Below are positions 11,391 through 22,394 of a DNA stretch of 64,000 bases, in pieces. The notes below the pieces were generated by a model. It worked only from the letters and a program-made list of their open reading frames with translations, was not told the DNA's origin and searched no databases. Source of the DNA: Azolla caroliniana (taxonomy: Eukaryota; Polypodiophyta); the NCBI GenBank assembly GCA_043228905.1, contig JBHGNT010000013.1, forward strand, positions 4,588,001-4,652,000, in the 5' to 3' direction. Position 1 is the stretch's first letter; each line of letters starts with the position of its first letter. A program made the position numbers and the translations under genes.

Positions 11391-11778
11391 CCGGCAACCA
11401 CTGAATGTTGCCCTCTAAGATAGTCCCCACACATCTGAATGTATCAGATCCAGAGTCCCTTTACTCGCGTTTCTCTCCTTTGGGAACGATTGTCAATGTT
11501 GTTGACCAAATTTGCAGGCTTCACACACGCCTGCAATCTTCTTCTTGGTAAAGGACGGGAATTCAATGACGATTGCATTCCTTTCACCTTCTGGTGATTG
11601 ATGTGGCGTATCCTTTTGTGCCACATCTCCTTATCGGCATTGGCTCCATGGCCCTTGACAAACATTGTCGATTTCATCTCGTGAGAATCCTCCTCTCTTC
11701 AACCTTCTCTTTGACCACAAGCGATAATTCATCCTTCCTTTTCTATGAAGTATTCTTCGTTGTTGAATAGAACTTCAT
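11391..11778 (-). pseudogene. Copia I: GAG-pre-integrase and integrase start
   Basis: The minus strand encodes MWHKRIRHINHQKVKGMQ (zinc-binding region) and then LDLIHSDVWG-like integrase start, up to the N insertion. The right end is cut by the family-A LTR at 11779, so protease, gag and 5' LTR of copia I are missing from the window. Confidence 0.65.
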
Positions 11779-12378
11779 GTTAGGAATATGTCCCTCATGT
11801 GGGAGGAGCCGACTGTTCAACTAAGTAAGAGACGACAGTCGAAGACCTGGACAATCGACTAAGAGAGAGTCGATTGTAGATGATCGAAGTCACTAGTCGG
11901 GCCGACCAGATGGTCAACGACAAGGTCAACTAGTCGGACCGACTCAACAATCGACATCGGAGTCGGTTAGTCGAAACAACTAGTTGATCAGTCAGCTGAT
12001 TAGCGACTGTTACTATTATTATTAGATAATAATAATAGCAGACATATTTGTAAATAGCCCATACTGTGTTGAGGTATAAATACCTCTAGGGAAAAACTTT
12101 AGTAGTGAGAACATAAGATGTCTAATAGAGTTTTTTTGTAGTTGTGTGCAGAGATGTGTGTGTATGTGGCACCATAGTTGTGATGCCAAGAGCCCTATGA
12201 GGTTGATACGCTTTGTTTGAAGAGTGTTGTAATATGTTTTATCTCTATATATTCTCTGATATAGTGGATCTTTGTTCCCATGGTTTTCGCCGTTTAGGGT
12301 TTCCATGTAATACCTGTGTGTTGTGTATACTTTGTCTATTTTGTTTTATGTTTCGACATTGTACATTTCAGTGTAGCT
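11779..12378 (+). repeat. Family A 5' LTR (A3)
   Basis: It begins TGTTAGGAATATGTCCCTC and carries the family-A CGACTGTTC/CGACTAGTC inverted motifs, the 'atttgtaaatagccc' block and TATAAATA. It then has the 'gatgccaagagccctatgagg' block. The 3' end is blurred near 12378 and no clear primer site is visible, so the exact end is uncertain. Confidence 0.7.
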
Positions 12379-12389
12379 CATAGAAAGTA

Positions 12390-13089
12390 GTGGCCACCAT
12401 CAGACAATGCATAGATGTCAGTGTCCTACAACATGTGGCGAACGACACAAATAGTTATGAGATGTGGCAAAAGTTGACAGGGCTATACGAGACGAAGAAT
12501 ACCCTGAACAAGACATCTTTGATGAGCAAGATCGTATTATTGAAGTATGGGGATGAAGAGCGTATAGTCGAGCACATAAACACATTCATGGGGTATGTAA
12601 ACCAACTTGCGACAACCATGTTTCACCTTGATGATACTATGTAGGCCCTGTTGTTGATGTGCACATTGCAGGATATTTGGGAGAACCTGGTGGTGACTCC
12701 CAACACCTCATCTCAAGAAGAAAAACTATCTTTACAAGTGGTATGGACAAGCATCTTGAATGAGGAGACAAGGAAGAACAAGGGTGTCCTATCCCAGTTG
12801 GAGTCAAATGTGGCTCAACATGCCAGCAAAGGAAGAAACAGACAAAGAAGTCCATAGAGGAGAGAAAAGTCGCATGCCAGGCCCAAGTCCAGAGGTAAGC
12901 TTACATGCTTTTACTGTGGAAAGCCTAGACACTTCTAGAAGGACTGTCGACACCTCAAGAAGGATAAAGGCGCTTCGAAGGATGTTGAACCCAGAAAGAT
13001 TTCTGAGGAGACGGGTACATCAGCCATTGCCACAAGTGAAGAGGAGATCTTGTTCATTTGTGAGCAGCAAGCAAAACTCTTGCAAGTGA
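12390..13089 (+). pseudogene. Copia A3 gag
   Basis: This is a copia gag (VATIRQCIDVSVLQHVANDT, LTGLYETKNTLNKTSLMSK, LWENLVVT-like) in one forward frame with stops. The zinc knuckle CFYCGKPRHF-stop-KDCRHL lies at about 12906-12955, with one stop inside it. The N-terminus is missing compared with copia B. The sequence is clearly diverged from the B/C/D/H group. Confidence 0.75.
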
Positions 13090-14100
13090 AGAGTGTACCT
13101 GGGTAATCAACTCGGGTGCATCCTTTCATATAACTCCCTTGAGAGAGTTTCTCAACTTACATAGCCGAAAATCAGGGCTATCTGAAGATAGGAGATAATG
13201 AAGAATTCAAGATAGTCGGCCTCAGAAATGTATGTTTAACAACGTCGACTAGTTTTTGGCTAAATCTGAAGGATGTTTGGCACGTGTCTGATATCAAGCT
13301 GAATCTGATATTGATTGGAAGAATGGACGACGAAGGCTACAGTGGTAGCTTTCAAAATGGCAAGTGGAAGTTTTGTAGGGGGAACTTCATAGTGGCCCAT
13401 GCATCGAAACAGGGCACATTGTATATGAATGGTGAGTTATGGTAGTTGACTTGAATTGTGAGTTATTGCATAAGAGGCTCGGCCACATGAGTAAAAAGGA
13501 GATGCACATCCTAGCTGGCCAAAAACTCCTTCCAAAAGTAAAAGGAGTGCACTTGGAGAAGTGTGTCAATTGCTTAATTGGAAAGCAGAATAGAGCTGCA
13601 TTTTACACGAGACCACCAAGGAGAAGAGAAGCTACAATGAAACTAGTACACACGGATCTGTGCTATGTAGATGCTCCATCTCATTCTGGTAGATAGTACT
13701 TTGTGACTTTCATTGATGAATACAGTCGAAAGTTGTAGGTTTTGGTACTAAAGTCGAAAGATCAATTGTTGTCGTTTTTTAAGGAGTTCCAGGCAAGAGC
13801 CAAAGGAGAGTCATGTCAGAAGTTGAAGGTTGTCCGAATCGACAACGATGGTGAATACAAAGGGCAGTTTGAAGAATATTTCAAGGCCCAAGGTATTCGA
13901 ATCGAATACACTTTTCCAAAGGCCCCTGAGTTGAACGGGCTTGTAGAGAGGATAAAATGGACGATAATGGAGAGAGTAAGGAGCATGTTGTCACATGCTA
14001 AGCTACCGAAATCATATTTGGGCAAAGGCGATGTACACGACTATTTATCTGATCAATGGATCTCCCTAAGTGCCATTGAAATGTGATGTCCAACAGAGTG
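13090..14100 (+). pseudogene. Copia A3 protease, GPI and integrase
   Basis: The protease motif reads INSGASFHIT, so the catalytic Asp is replaced by Asn. The zinc-binding region follows (LLHKRLGHMSKKEMH ... CVNCLIGKQN). The integrase has HTDLCYVDAPS, IDNDGEYKGQF and PELNGLVERIKW, so the DDE residues are visible, before it breaks off near 14086. Several stops split the reading. Confidence 0.8.
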
Positions 14101-14136
14101 TGTGGATAGGAAAGGATATCTCCTACTAACACCAAA

Positions 14137-15492
14137 GTGTGTTCAGATCAAGAGTCGGCAGGAACATCCGACCTTGAGCCGACAACGGGAAGCAAGAGAT
14201 ACCCACTTAGAGAAAGGAGAGCACCAACTTTATATGCTAGTCAATACATCCTCTTGACTGATGATGGTGAGCCTGAGTGCTATGATGAGGCCATGGCTAA
14301 TGAGCACATAGGGAAATGGCTGAGTAAAATGCAAGATGAGATGGACTCCTTGCACGAAAATTACACCTACGATCTGGCAAAGCTACCAAAAGGTAAGAAA
14401 GCACTCACAAATAAATGGGTCTACAAGGTAAAAACTGGAGAAGTTGACAACACACCCAGATATAAAGCCCACATTGTGGTGAAGGGATTTCAACAAAAAA
14501 AGGTGTCGATTTTGACAAGATATTCGCTCCAGTTGTGAAGATGACATCCATCCAAACTGTTCTGAGCATAAATGTGAGTATGGATCTGGAGATCGAATAG
14601 TTGGATGGCAAAACAACATTCCTACATGGGGAGTTAGACAAGGAGATCTACATGCAACAACCCGAAGGATTTGTGGAGAAAGGGAAAGAGTACCTGGTGT
14701 GTCGACTAAAGAAAAGCTTGTATGGTCTGAAACAAGATCTGCGCCAATGTTACAAGAAGTTCAAGTCCCTCATGCTAGAACATAGGTTCCAGAAAAACAC
14801 AAGATGATCATCGTGTGTTTGTAAAAAGGTACAATGAAGGTGACTTCTTAATCCTCTTATTATCTGTGGATGACACGTTGGTAGTCAGACAAGATACGAG
14901 GAAGATCGGGAGCTTGAAGAAAGCAATAGGCAAGTCATTTTCCATGAAAGATCTTGGACTGGCCAAACAGATTTTGCGGATGCACATAGTTCGGGACAAA
15001 ACTAAGAAAGTGTTATAGGTGTCACAAGAGAAGGATGTGACAAAGGTCCTAGAAAGATTTAACATGTCAGAAGTAAATATGGTCGGTTTTGCGTTGCCGA
15101 CAAACTGCATGATGAATGCTAAGCAATGCCCGATGAGCAAGAAGGAAAAGGTTGAGACGAGGAAAGTATCGTAAGCCTAGGCCATTGGCAGTTTGATGTA
15201 TGCTATGGTTTGTACGAGACCAGGCATAACATTTGTTGTTGGAGCAATAACTTGATATATGAGTAATCCAGGAAGAGAATGTTGGGCAACTGTTAAATGG
15301 ATACTCAGGTACTTAAAAGGCATGTCAAGGTTGTACCTCAGGTATGGTGTTAGAAAGCTTGTACTCGAAGGTTTTACCGACTTGGACATGTTGGGGGATG
15401 TAAACTCAAGTCGATCAACTTCTGGGTACGTGATGACCTATGTAGGGGGGAGCAATGTTGTGGAAGTCAAGATCATTGTAGTCAGAGTTTGA
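14137..15492 (+). pseudogene. Copia A3 RT and partial RNase H
   Basis: Linker and RT text is clear (WLSKMQDEMDSLHENYTYDL, IYMQQPEGFVEKGKEYLV, SLYGLKQDLRQ). The catalytic box reads LLLSVDDTLVV, with Tyr replaced by Ser. The RNase H approach (MSNPGRECWATVKWILRYLK) is present, but the reading ends near 15492, where chromovirus sequence begins. The 3' end and 3' LTR of this copy are therefore missing. Confidence 0.8.
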
Positions 15493-15499
15493 GGCATAG

Positions 15500-16209
15500 T
15501 TGGTGAGTTGTCGTCTTGTGGAGGCTGACTCACTCTTCTTTTTGTGACTCTCTACCTCGTAGTGGCCAAATTTCCCACGGTATCCACTCTGGATGGAGTT
15601 TTTTTAATAACCAAGTCCGGCATGATTGTTCCCCCTTCTAACAGTCCCTCCCACTCGCGTGTTTGAAATGTCTTGCTAGTAGTAGAAATTGTGTTCTCGA
15701 GGTTGCTCTTGGTTGTGTTGGCCTTACCAAAATGGCACATTTCTTGCCATGTAAGAAGTCTATTACTAGTCAAGAGGTCATCAATCTTGTTATGCGGCAA
15801 GTATTTAGGCATCATGGTCTGCCGGATGATATTATTTATTAGTGATCGTGGTCCACAATTCATCTCAAAGTTTTGGAAGCACATGTTCAAATTTCTCCAC
15901 ATTTCGGCTAAGCTTTCTTCGGGCTTTCATCCCGAGACTAATGGCGAAACTGAGCGTACCAACCAAACTTTGGAGCAATATCTTCATTGTTTCATCATCT
16001 ACCAACAAGATGATTGGGTTGATTTTTTGCACTTCGCTGAATTTGCTTACAACAACTCAATCCATTCTTCTACAAGATATTCTCCATTTTTTGCAAATAC
16101 GGGTTGTCATCCTCAGTGGACGATGAATGCGCATCCAAACATTCCTACCAACCCTGCTGTTGACGATCATCTTAGTCACCTCCAAGAAATTCACGCTACC
16201 ATTCTCTAG
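15500..16209 (+). pseudogene. Chromovirus integrase core
   Basis: This is a Ty3/gypsy integrase: TKMAHF-like strand, a second Asp in ISDRGPQFISKFWK, and Glu in HPETNGETERTNQTLEQYL, followed by FAEFAYNNSIHSSTRYSPF. That is the chromoviral version of the DDE core. The N-terminal part and all upstream gag, protease and RT are missing. The reading stops at 16207-16209. The 5' boundary against copia A3 lies somewhere between 15492 and 15650. Confidence 0.8.
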
Positions 16210-16345
16210 AATTTGCATGATGCTCGAGTTACACATAAGCGGCTTGCAGATCTTCCTCGCCTAGACTCCTCCTAAAACTTTCCGTGTTGGGGATCATGTA
16301 TGGCTTCTCCAACACAATATCAAGACCACTCGACCTTGTAGTAAA

Positions 16346-16744
16346 ATGGATTACCAAAATTTTGGCCCTTACATGATCACTAGTAAGATAAGTGATGTTG
16401 CGTTTTGTCTTGGCCTCCCTCCGCACATGCGTCTTCATCCGGTGTTTCATGTATCCCTTATGGAACCTTACACCACAAGTTCAATATTTGGCCGTCTTAC
16501 AACACCCCCACCACCTGTTGAGTTCTTAGAAGGACCCGAACTTGAGGTTGTTGCCATTCTCGATTTTAAAATCGTGCAAAACACGTTGTATTACTTGGTT
16601 GATTGGTTAGGCTATACCCCCAATGATCGAAATTGGGAACCTTTAGCAAATCTTTCCAATGTCGTGGACATGGTGACCACATTTCATCGCCAATATCCTC
16701 ATAAACCAAGTCTTAATACAAATCCTACATCCTACGACCCGTGA
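16346..16744 (+). pseudogene. Chromovirus integrase C-terminus with chromodomain
   Basis: A GPY-like segment (NFGPYMITSKISDVAFCLGL, HPVFHVSLMEPY) leads to a chromodomain (EVVAILDFKIVQNTLYYLVD, then WLGYTPNDRNWEPLANL). In chromoviruses this domain guides integration through histone marks. It is shifted relative to the core at 15500-16209. It ends 15 bp before the polypurine tract. Confidence 0.85.
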
Positions 16745-16770
16745 GACATGTCCTTGAAGAAGGGGGATAA

Positions 16771-17170
16771 TGTCATGATGACACTCACATTATGCCTTGA
16801 GAGGATTTGAACCCACGACCTTGTTATAAACAAGGCAAATCCTTAACCATTGTAATAATATGTTTATATATTTACTTTTTAGAATATAGAATCTAATATC
16901 ATAGGAATATTCTATATTACTCTACATTCTAGAATGACCTAGAATATTCTAAAGTGTTCTACATACTAGAACCTTCTAGAATACTCTAGAAACCTTCTAG
17001 ATTACTCTACATTCTAGAAGGACCTAAAATATTCTAGAGTGTTCTATATTACTTATAAATAGGGATCTATAAATCATTCCAAAACTAAATTGGTTCAACA
17101 CCATTCTATATCACTCTATGGCCTACTCTTTGTAATCAGTTTTACATTGCAATATAATATTTGCCTTTCG

Positions 17171-17172
<2 letters not shown>
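16771..17172 (+). repeat. Chromovirus 3' LTR (partial)
   Basis: The LTR follows the polypurine tract AGAAGGGGGATAA and starts with TGTCATGATGACAC, itself an inverted repeat. It contains many 'ttctaga' motifs and a TATAAATAGG at about 17052-17061. The 3' end appears to be cut at the CT microsatellite, next to the LINE. Confidence 0.7.
16796..16856 (-). other. tRNA-like relic inside chromovirus LTR
   Basis: On the minus strand a D-arm/A-box-like TGGTTAAGGATTTGCC is followed by a perfect 5-bp stem with a 7-base loop (CCTTG-TTTATAA-CAAGG, 16819-16835) and a B-box-like GGGTTCAAATCC. The order and spacing match a tRNA, but the acceptor stem and part of the T stem do not pair well. It is a relic, not a functional tRNA. 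Confidence 0.45.

Positions 17173-17230
<58 letters not shown>
17173..17230. repeat. (CT)n microsatellite
   Basis: An almost pure CT run with one TA interruption sits exactly between the chromovirus LTR and the LINE. Confidence 0.95.
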
Positions 17231-18370
17231 GACAATACCAAGATATTTAAAGCTTCGAACAAATTGTATATGTTCACCTCTATATGTGAGCATAGGGTAA
17301 TGATGAGGTTGGATTGTTTGCACTACCACCATTTTTGTTTTCTCCACGTTCACTGGTAGTCCACTACTATGGCAAAATTCTTCTAATACCCCTAAGTAAA
17401 TTTTGTATACTATCAACATCTTATGAGAAGAGTACCACATCATCTACATATAGAAGCAATATGATAACATGTTGCATCAATTTGGGGGCATTCAATCATT
17501 CTTCTCTTGCAACCTTATTCACCACTTCTTCTAATTTATCAATACATAAGCCAAAGAGTGTGGGTGATACTGGACATCCTTGCTTGACCCCCATGTTACT
17601 TAAAAAGGGTGTTGAGAATCCACAATCCATTTCTAGTTGCCATTTAACGTGTTCATATAGGCGTGCAACAACAAATCGGTACTCTAATGGCATGTCAATC
17701 TCTACCATTCTATTCCAAACCTCACTTCGTGGTATGACATCAAAAGCATTCTTAAAATCAATAAAACAACACTAAAGTGTTTTTCCTTGTAGTCGACTCT
17801 CTTCCATGATTACTCTCAATGTGACCAAATGATCCACAATGGAGTGTTTTGGTCTAAATCCTACTTGCCCAAGTGCTCTTTTGCTTATACTTTCAGCCCC
17901 CATGTGCTTATCTTTTGCTCCATAATAGTACTATATAATTTAGCAATAGTTGAGCTCACCATTATTGTACGATAATTTGATACTTGATTCTAATCTCTGG
18001 CTTTAAATATTGGTTTAATCCAATTCATAAGCCAATCATTTGGAAATCCTTGTTTTATAGCTTGCTCTATCATTGTCATTATCTAATGACGAGTATGTGG
18101 CATTGTCCATTTTAAAAGCTCACTTCAGATGTAGGTTGCATCTGCTGCTTTCCCACTCGCCATCTTCTTTATTCCCTTATTGACATCATCAATATTGATA
18201 CATGTAGTGGATAGTGTTTCAATTTTCTCAAGCATAGGAGCCACACCTTCATGCATATATAGCCTTTGTACATAGTCTAACATCTCTTCATTTGTAAAGT
18301 GGCCTTTCACATCTTCTTTCTTACCCTTCAGTTGTCCCCATTCTAATTTTGGTTTGAGCTTAAACATGTT
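17231..18370 (-). pseudogene. LINE reverse transcriptase remnant
   Basis: Recognisable RT pieces in order are LGQVGFRPKHSIVDHLVTLR (17830-17880), VEIDMPLEYRFVVARLYEHV, the signature NMGVKQGCPVSPTLFGLCID (17708-17496), and SSGLPVNVEKTKMVV with SFKYLGIV at the end. The catalytic DD box before SSHKMLI is disturbed by stops. It is non-LTR type, judged by the GVKQGCP-SPTLF motif. Confidence 0.8.
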
Positions 18371-18427
18371 TTTCTTTTCATCTCATGCATTTGGAAATAT
18401 CTTTTTGTCTTTCTCCTCACTACGTTC

Positions 18428-19320
18428 TTATATAGGTCGGATGATACGTCTCTTTTCATCTTTCACTCCATGGCATCTATTGTTGAAATGTGGAATTGCA
18501 AGGTCTAAGTACATTGGCCTGTGGTCTGAGTCCAGAGATAGAGAACTAACTTTAAACACATTCACCCATGATAGATCACATGCCAACATTAATATGTACT
18601 CAACCACACTTCCTCCACCTAAGGATGGTAAACATGTGAGCACATTTGTCAATGGGAATTCCTTTATACCATTTAGGATAATCAAGTTTCTGCAATTTAA
18701 CATATGTATCAAAAGTTTTCTATAATCTAACATGACACAATCCTCTGAGTCATGAAACAGACAATGTTCTACTACATTTTCTTTAAATGTCTCCACATTT
18801 TGGAAATTTCCAACTCTTGCATTGAAGTCTCCCAGAATTAAAACTTTACCAATCTTCTTGAATGAATGTATATCATGGCATAATTCTATAAAAGGACCAT
18901 CACAATCTAACCCAAACCTACTGTAGTAGTTTGAGTCTTTGTGAGGAATATATCATGCAACTATATTAAACTTCTCTTTCCCAAAATTAACCTCTATCCA
19001 TATGTATCTCTTATAGTCATCATATTTGCAAACTTTGATAGAATTATCTAAGCTCTCATGGTAGATACATGCTATCCTAGCACACCCAACATTCCCTTTG
19101 GAGTGAGGCCATATCGATTTTATGAGGTAACTGTCTATCTTAGGTATACGTTTTGCCTCATGCTCCCATGTTTCAGCAAAAATATAATATCCCGGCACAC
19201 CCAACATTCCCTTTGGAGTGAGGCCATATCGATTTTATGAGGTAATCGTCTATCTTAGGTATACGTTTTGCCTCATGCTCCCATGTTTCAGCAAAAATAT
19301 AATATCCATACCTTGAGCTA
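18428..19320 (-). pseudogene. LINE endonuclease remnant
   Basis: The C-terminal endonuclease motif SDHRP is present in LSLDSDHRPMYLDLAIPHFN. Upstream are NCRNLIILNGIKEF and the N-terminal side IFAETWEHEAKRIP, matching the ETW motif of APE-type LINE endonucleases. The ETW region is duplicated in tandem (period 115 bp, 19086-19200 and 19201-19315), which destroys the frame. Confidence 0.75.
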
Positions 19321-19771
19321 CATCATTGAGTCCTAAACCCTTATTCCATGGACATCCTCTACAACTCCAAAACATTACTTTCAATCGTGAAGCACTTATA
19401 GTCCCATAGATCGTTGCTTGTTGTGCCTTTTGATTTGGTTTCCTAGATGCATATGCTTGCCTTCTACGATTTTGCTCTTGTGGAGTTCTATCCTACATTA
19501 CAAAAAAACTTGTCCCTTTTAAGTACACCTTACTACTATCTAGAATCATTTTCCTTTTACGTTCATCAAAGATTGTACAAACAATAGCTCAAGATGACTT
19601 TCCGTCTAGTTGCTTTTTGCTAACCCTATGTGCGGCATATACAATAACATCTTGCATAGCAAAGTGATTTTCAAAGAATTTCATTATATTCGCTCCAAGA
19701 GATAATGCATTCTCAGTATCATTCTCTTGCATACCTCTAATGACAATATTATTCTTTCTTCTTTCGATTTC

Positions 19772-20206
19772 CTATTGCTCATTTGCATCTAACACATCCA
19801 TGGTATTAGAATGCCTTTGTGTGATTTTCAATGTTTCTTTCAAGAGAACATCTTTCCACCTTGTCATGATCACCTCTTCCTTCCCTTCAATTGTAGATTT
19901 TATTTCGGCATTTGCCGTCACTAAAATCTCTTTCTCTGCTTCAAGACTCAACATTTTTGTTTCTATTTCCAGCATCCGATTATTTTGCATTTGAATAGTC
20001 ATGTTCTTCATTGCATGTAGTTCTTCACACAAAGCTTTAATCTCCAATTTTTGAATTTCCATTGTATGTTGAAGAGTTAATTCTTTCTCCTTATAACCAT
20101 ACATTTCGCTTTGCATTTGCATCACTGTCTCTTGCAATGAGATATACATAGCTGCCATCTTTTCCATTGACAAAGTATGCATTTGATTGTTTGGGCTTTC
20201 AATCAC
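19772..20206 (-). CDS. LINE ORF1-like coiled-coil protein, partial
   Basis: This is a 144-residue open frame, almost wholly predicted coiled coil (KIEALCEELHAMK-type heptads, ETKMLSLEAEKEILVTANAE), with a Met-rich start. ORF1 proteins of LINEs are often coiled-coil RNA-binding proteins. No RRM or zinc knuckle is seen. It sits upstream of the endonuclease in the same orientation. Confidence 0.5.
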   Translation of the reverse strand: MIESPNNQMHTLSMEKMAAMYISLQETVMQMQSEMYGYKEKELTLQHTMEIQKLEIKALCEELHAMKNMTIQMQNNRMLEIETKMLSLEAEKEILVTANAEIKSTIEGKEEVIMTRWKDVLLKETLKITQRHSNTMDVLDANEQ

Positions 20207-20239
20207 ATCATCATTGACTTTTACTCCTCAAGGCATATT

Positions 20240-20642
20240 TACTATTAATAGAATGATAGAAGAAGTAGAATGTACCTTTCAATCGATTTAGGGTTTCAAA
20301 CTCTACCTTGAGTTTGAAGAACCGCAGGGCAAAGAGGGCTGCTGACAAAAAGAGAGAACACAATGTATATAGAAAACAAGGAAACTAAATTAGCAAGGAG
20401 CAAGAGTGAACCAAAATTACAAAGACAAGGAAAGGTTCTTATGTACTCACCTTCTCTCTAAGTTCTCTCACTAGAACTGCCTCTTGGGAAAGAGGTGGAG
20501 TCTTAACTATTTACTGAATGTCTGTCATAGGACATTAACTTGTATGACACGCTAGTTACTATACAAGCAAGTGTGATATTCAAATACTTGAGCATCCTAG
20601 AGTGTGTTCCCAGAGAATGGAAGTTGAGTTTGATTCTCAACA
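20240..20642 (-). repeat. Putative copia LTR remnant, minus strand
   Basis: The right end reads GATTCTCAACA followed by CGCCCCTTCAA. On the minus strand that is a polypurine tract TTGAAGGGGCG followed by TGTTGAGAATC, the same boundary as the copia J LTR at 62173. A second similar end (GATCTCAACA near 20762) suggests a small local duplication. No complete element is attached. Confidence 0.45.
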
Positions 20643-21849
20643 CGCCCCTTCAATCAGAACTTCCAGATGATAGATAGTTGGTTTAGGGTAGTCTTCAATT
20701 GTGGATGGTCGACTCACTCTTGTATGTGTTCCCACACAAGGGAAGTTGAGTTTGATCTCAACAATATTGAAAGAAGACCATTTGACAATAATATATAAAC
20801 AAGTCATTACATGGGAAAAGCATAATTTGAAAGAAATATTGTAATCTATTTCCCAAATAAAGCTAGATCTAGACATTGTGTTTCCATTTTTTAATATAGT
20901 AGGAACACACTTAGAATAATTCAGAACCAAGGTGGTTCTTGATTAAGCCACAATGCCTAAGATAATATCATAGCCATAGTTCGTGTTTTGTTATGCTATC
21001 AAGTGATGTTTAAAATTTTCTAATGAGCACAAAGTGGTCATTGTATGGGATATATTTTCTCAACCCTTCTTATTGCCATGTATCTATGTGCACGTTGAAG
21101 TGTCCTTTTCAACTGTTAAATTCACTATACATAACTACTTATTCTCACATCAATCTCCTCCACAAATATGTTAAGTATATTCAAGGAATCCCTACTAAAT
21201 ATGCTTCATGGCCACGATGGTTTTATTCTTTTCTTCCTTCCTTGAGAATTTTTCTACAATGGACTCTCTTGGAAGCAACCTTTTCAAACGGCCTTCTTTT
21301 GTGTGGATAATTTCATTCAATCCATTGGACATGATATAAAGACATATTTAAATAACGATAGCTTGTTAATTAACAACTATACGCTTGTCAGCATGCAACA
21401 TTTATTTGTTCGAATTTTGTTCCCATTAACATTTCTTCATTCCATATCAAGGTTATAAGCTCATGGAAAATAGTGCTTCCTTGAGTAAAACAAAGTTACA
21501 CCGTATTTTAGAACAAAGTAAATTTGTTCGTGAAAATGGCACACCCTCACGATTTTGTGAGTATGGTTGGTTCACCCACCTTCAAGGTTTCAATGGTTTA
21601 GAAAATTCTTATATTTAATTCTTTTACATACAAAGATTGAAGTATCAAATAGCCCTATGTAGTAAGAGAACCGGTATTCATTGGAATCTATTAATGTTCT
21701 TATATAATAGTTTTGTACAGGAAACCAAGAAAGACTTGTCATCTTGAAGTGCGATGACATCCATTACTCACATCATCTAATAAAGAGATCCATAAATGTT
21801 GAAATTTCGGATTGTTTTTTACATGGAACAAGTTTCCTATAGTTGTTTT
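20643..21849. other. PAP 3' flank; no gene seen
   Basis: This AT-rich sequence lies downstream of the PAP stop codon on the minus strand. I see no coding text. From about 20970 to 21560 it resembles 60850-61640 (for example 'aaaacaaagtt' and 'ggaatatattttc' type blocks in the same order), so this flank is also present as a diverged second copy. Confidence 0.4.
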
Positions 21850-22211
21850 TTAGGCATTTTGTAGTTGCATTTCATTTGTGACATCCCATTGATGAAAGAG
21901 ATTTTCCTTATGAGCTCCAATTTTGGCTGGATAGCCAAAGAGAGTTGGATACAACGGCTTCACCATCTTGGTTGCGATGCCAATAATAATATGCACGTGT
22001 CTTGTTCTTTATTTCAAGCACGGCATGGCCAAAGCTAGCTTCTCCGAACACGGAATATGTGGGTTGAGGCTTGGTAAACGGAACGTTACTCTACGACAAG
22101 ACCTTCTGCATTTCCACCATCCCCGATGACTATGTAAATGGGTGCGGATGTGTTTAGTTGCAGGGTGCATTCCCCATTCACAATGTTGTAGTTTATGTTG
22201 CAAATTCGATA
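21850..22211 (-). pseudogene. Purple acid phosphatase, C-terminal exon
   Basis: After an acceptor (CT at 22212-22213 on plus) the minus strand reads NINYNIVNGECT, IYIVIGDGGNAEGL and, after a one-base shift, [20 protein letters not shown] and [14 protein letters not shown], ending WLSSQNWSS-stop at 21908-21910. These are the C-terminal motifs of plant purple acid phosphatases, secreted metallophosphoesterases. The shift near 22100 breaks the frame. Upstream exons are at 37113-38500, beyond the nested transposons. Confidence 0.85.
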
Positions 22212-22394
22212 CTAATACAATGATACATTTGTAGTGTGATGTGATGATAGAATGAAAACTTATCATTTTCTCCTTGCAATCAAATCTTAAATCTTGTCAA
22301 GTGGTGAGAATTCTTTGCGAATCGATATTGATGAATGTAAAGAAAGGCGATGAAATGATGAGTTGATGATTACTCAACATCCTTTCGTATGCAT
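22212..22394 (-). other. PAP intron remnant next to transposon junction
   Basis: Non-coding AT-rich sequence between the C-terminal PAP exon's acceptor and the first recognisable copia L sequence. Confidence 0.5.

Larger units (their letters stand above)
17231..20230 (-). mobile_element. Antisense LINE (non-LTR retrotransposon), decayed
   Basis: Reading right to left there is a coiled-coil ORF (20206-19772), an AP-endonuclease domain (about 19320-18428) and a reverse transcriptase (about 18370-17231), the order of a LINE. The 3' end stops in the RT's SFKYLGIV segment against the CT microsatellite, so the tail is missing. The reading is interrupted by many stops and shifts. A second scrap of the same RT lies at 43148-43260. 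Confidence 0.8.

Noticed and set aside
17123-17443. Glu/Arg repeat protein (EREREREREN) on the minus strand
   Set aside because: The repeat is only the CT microsatellite translated. The real coding text ends at SFKYLGIV, before it.
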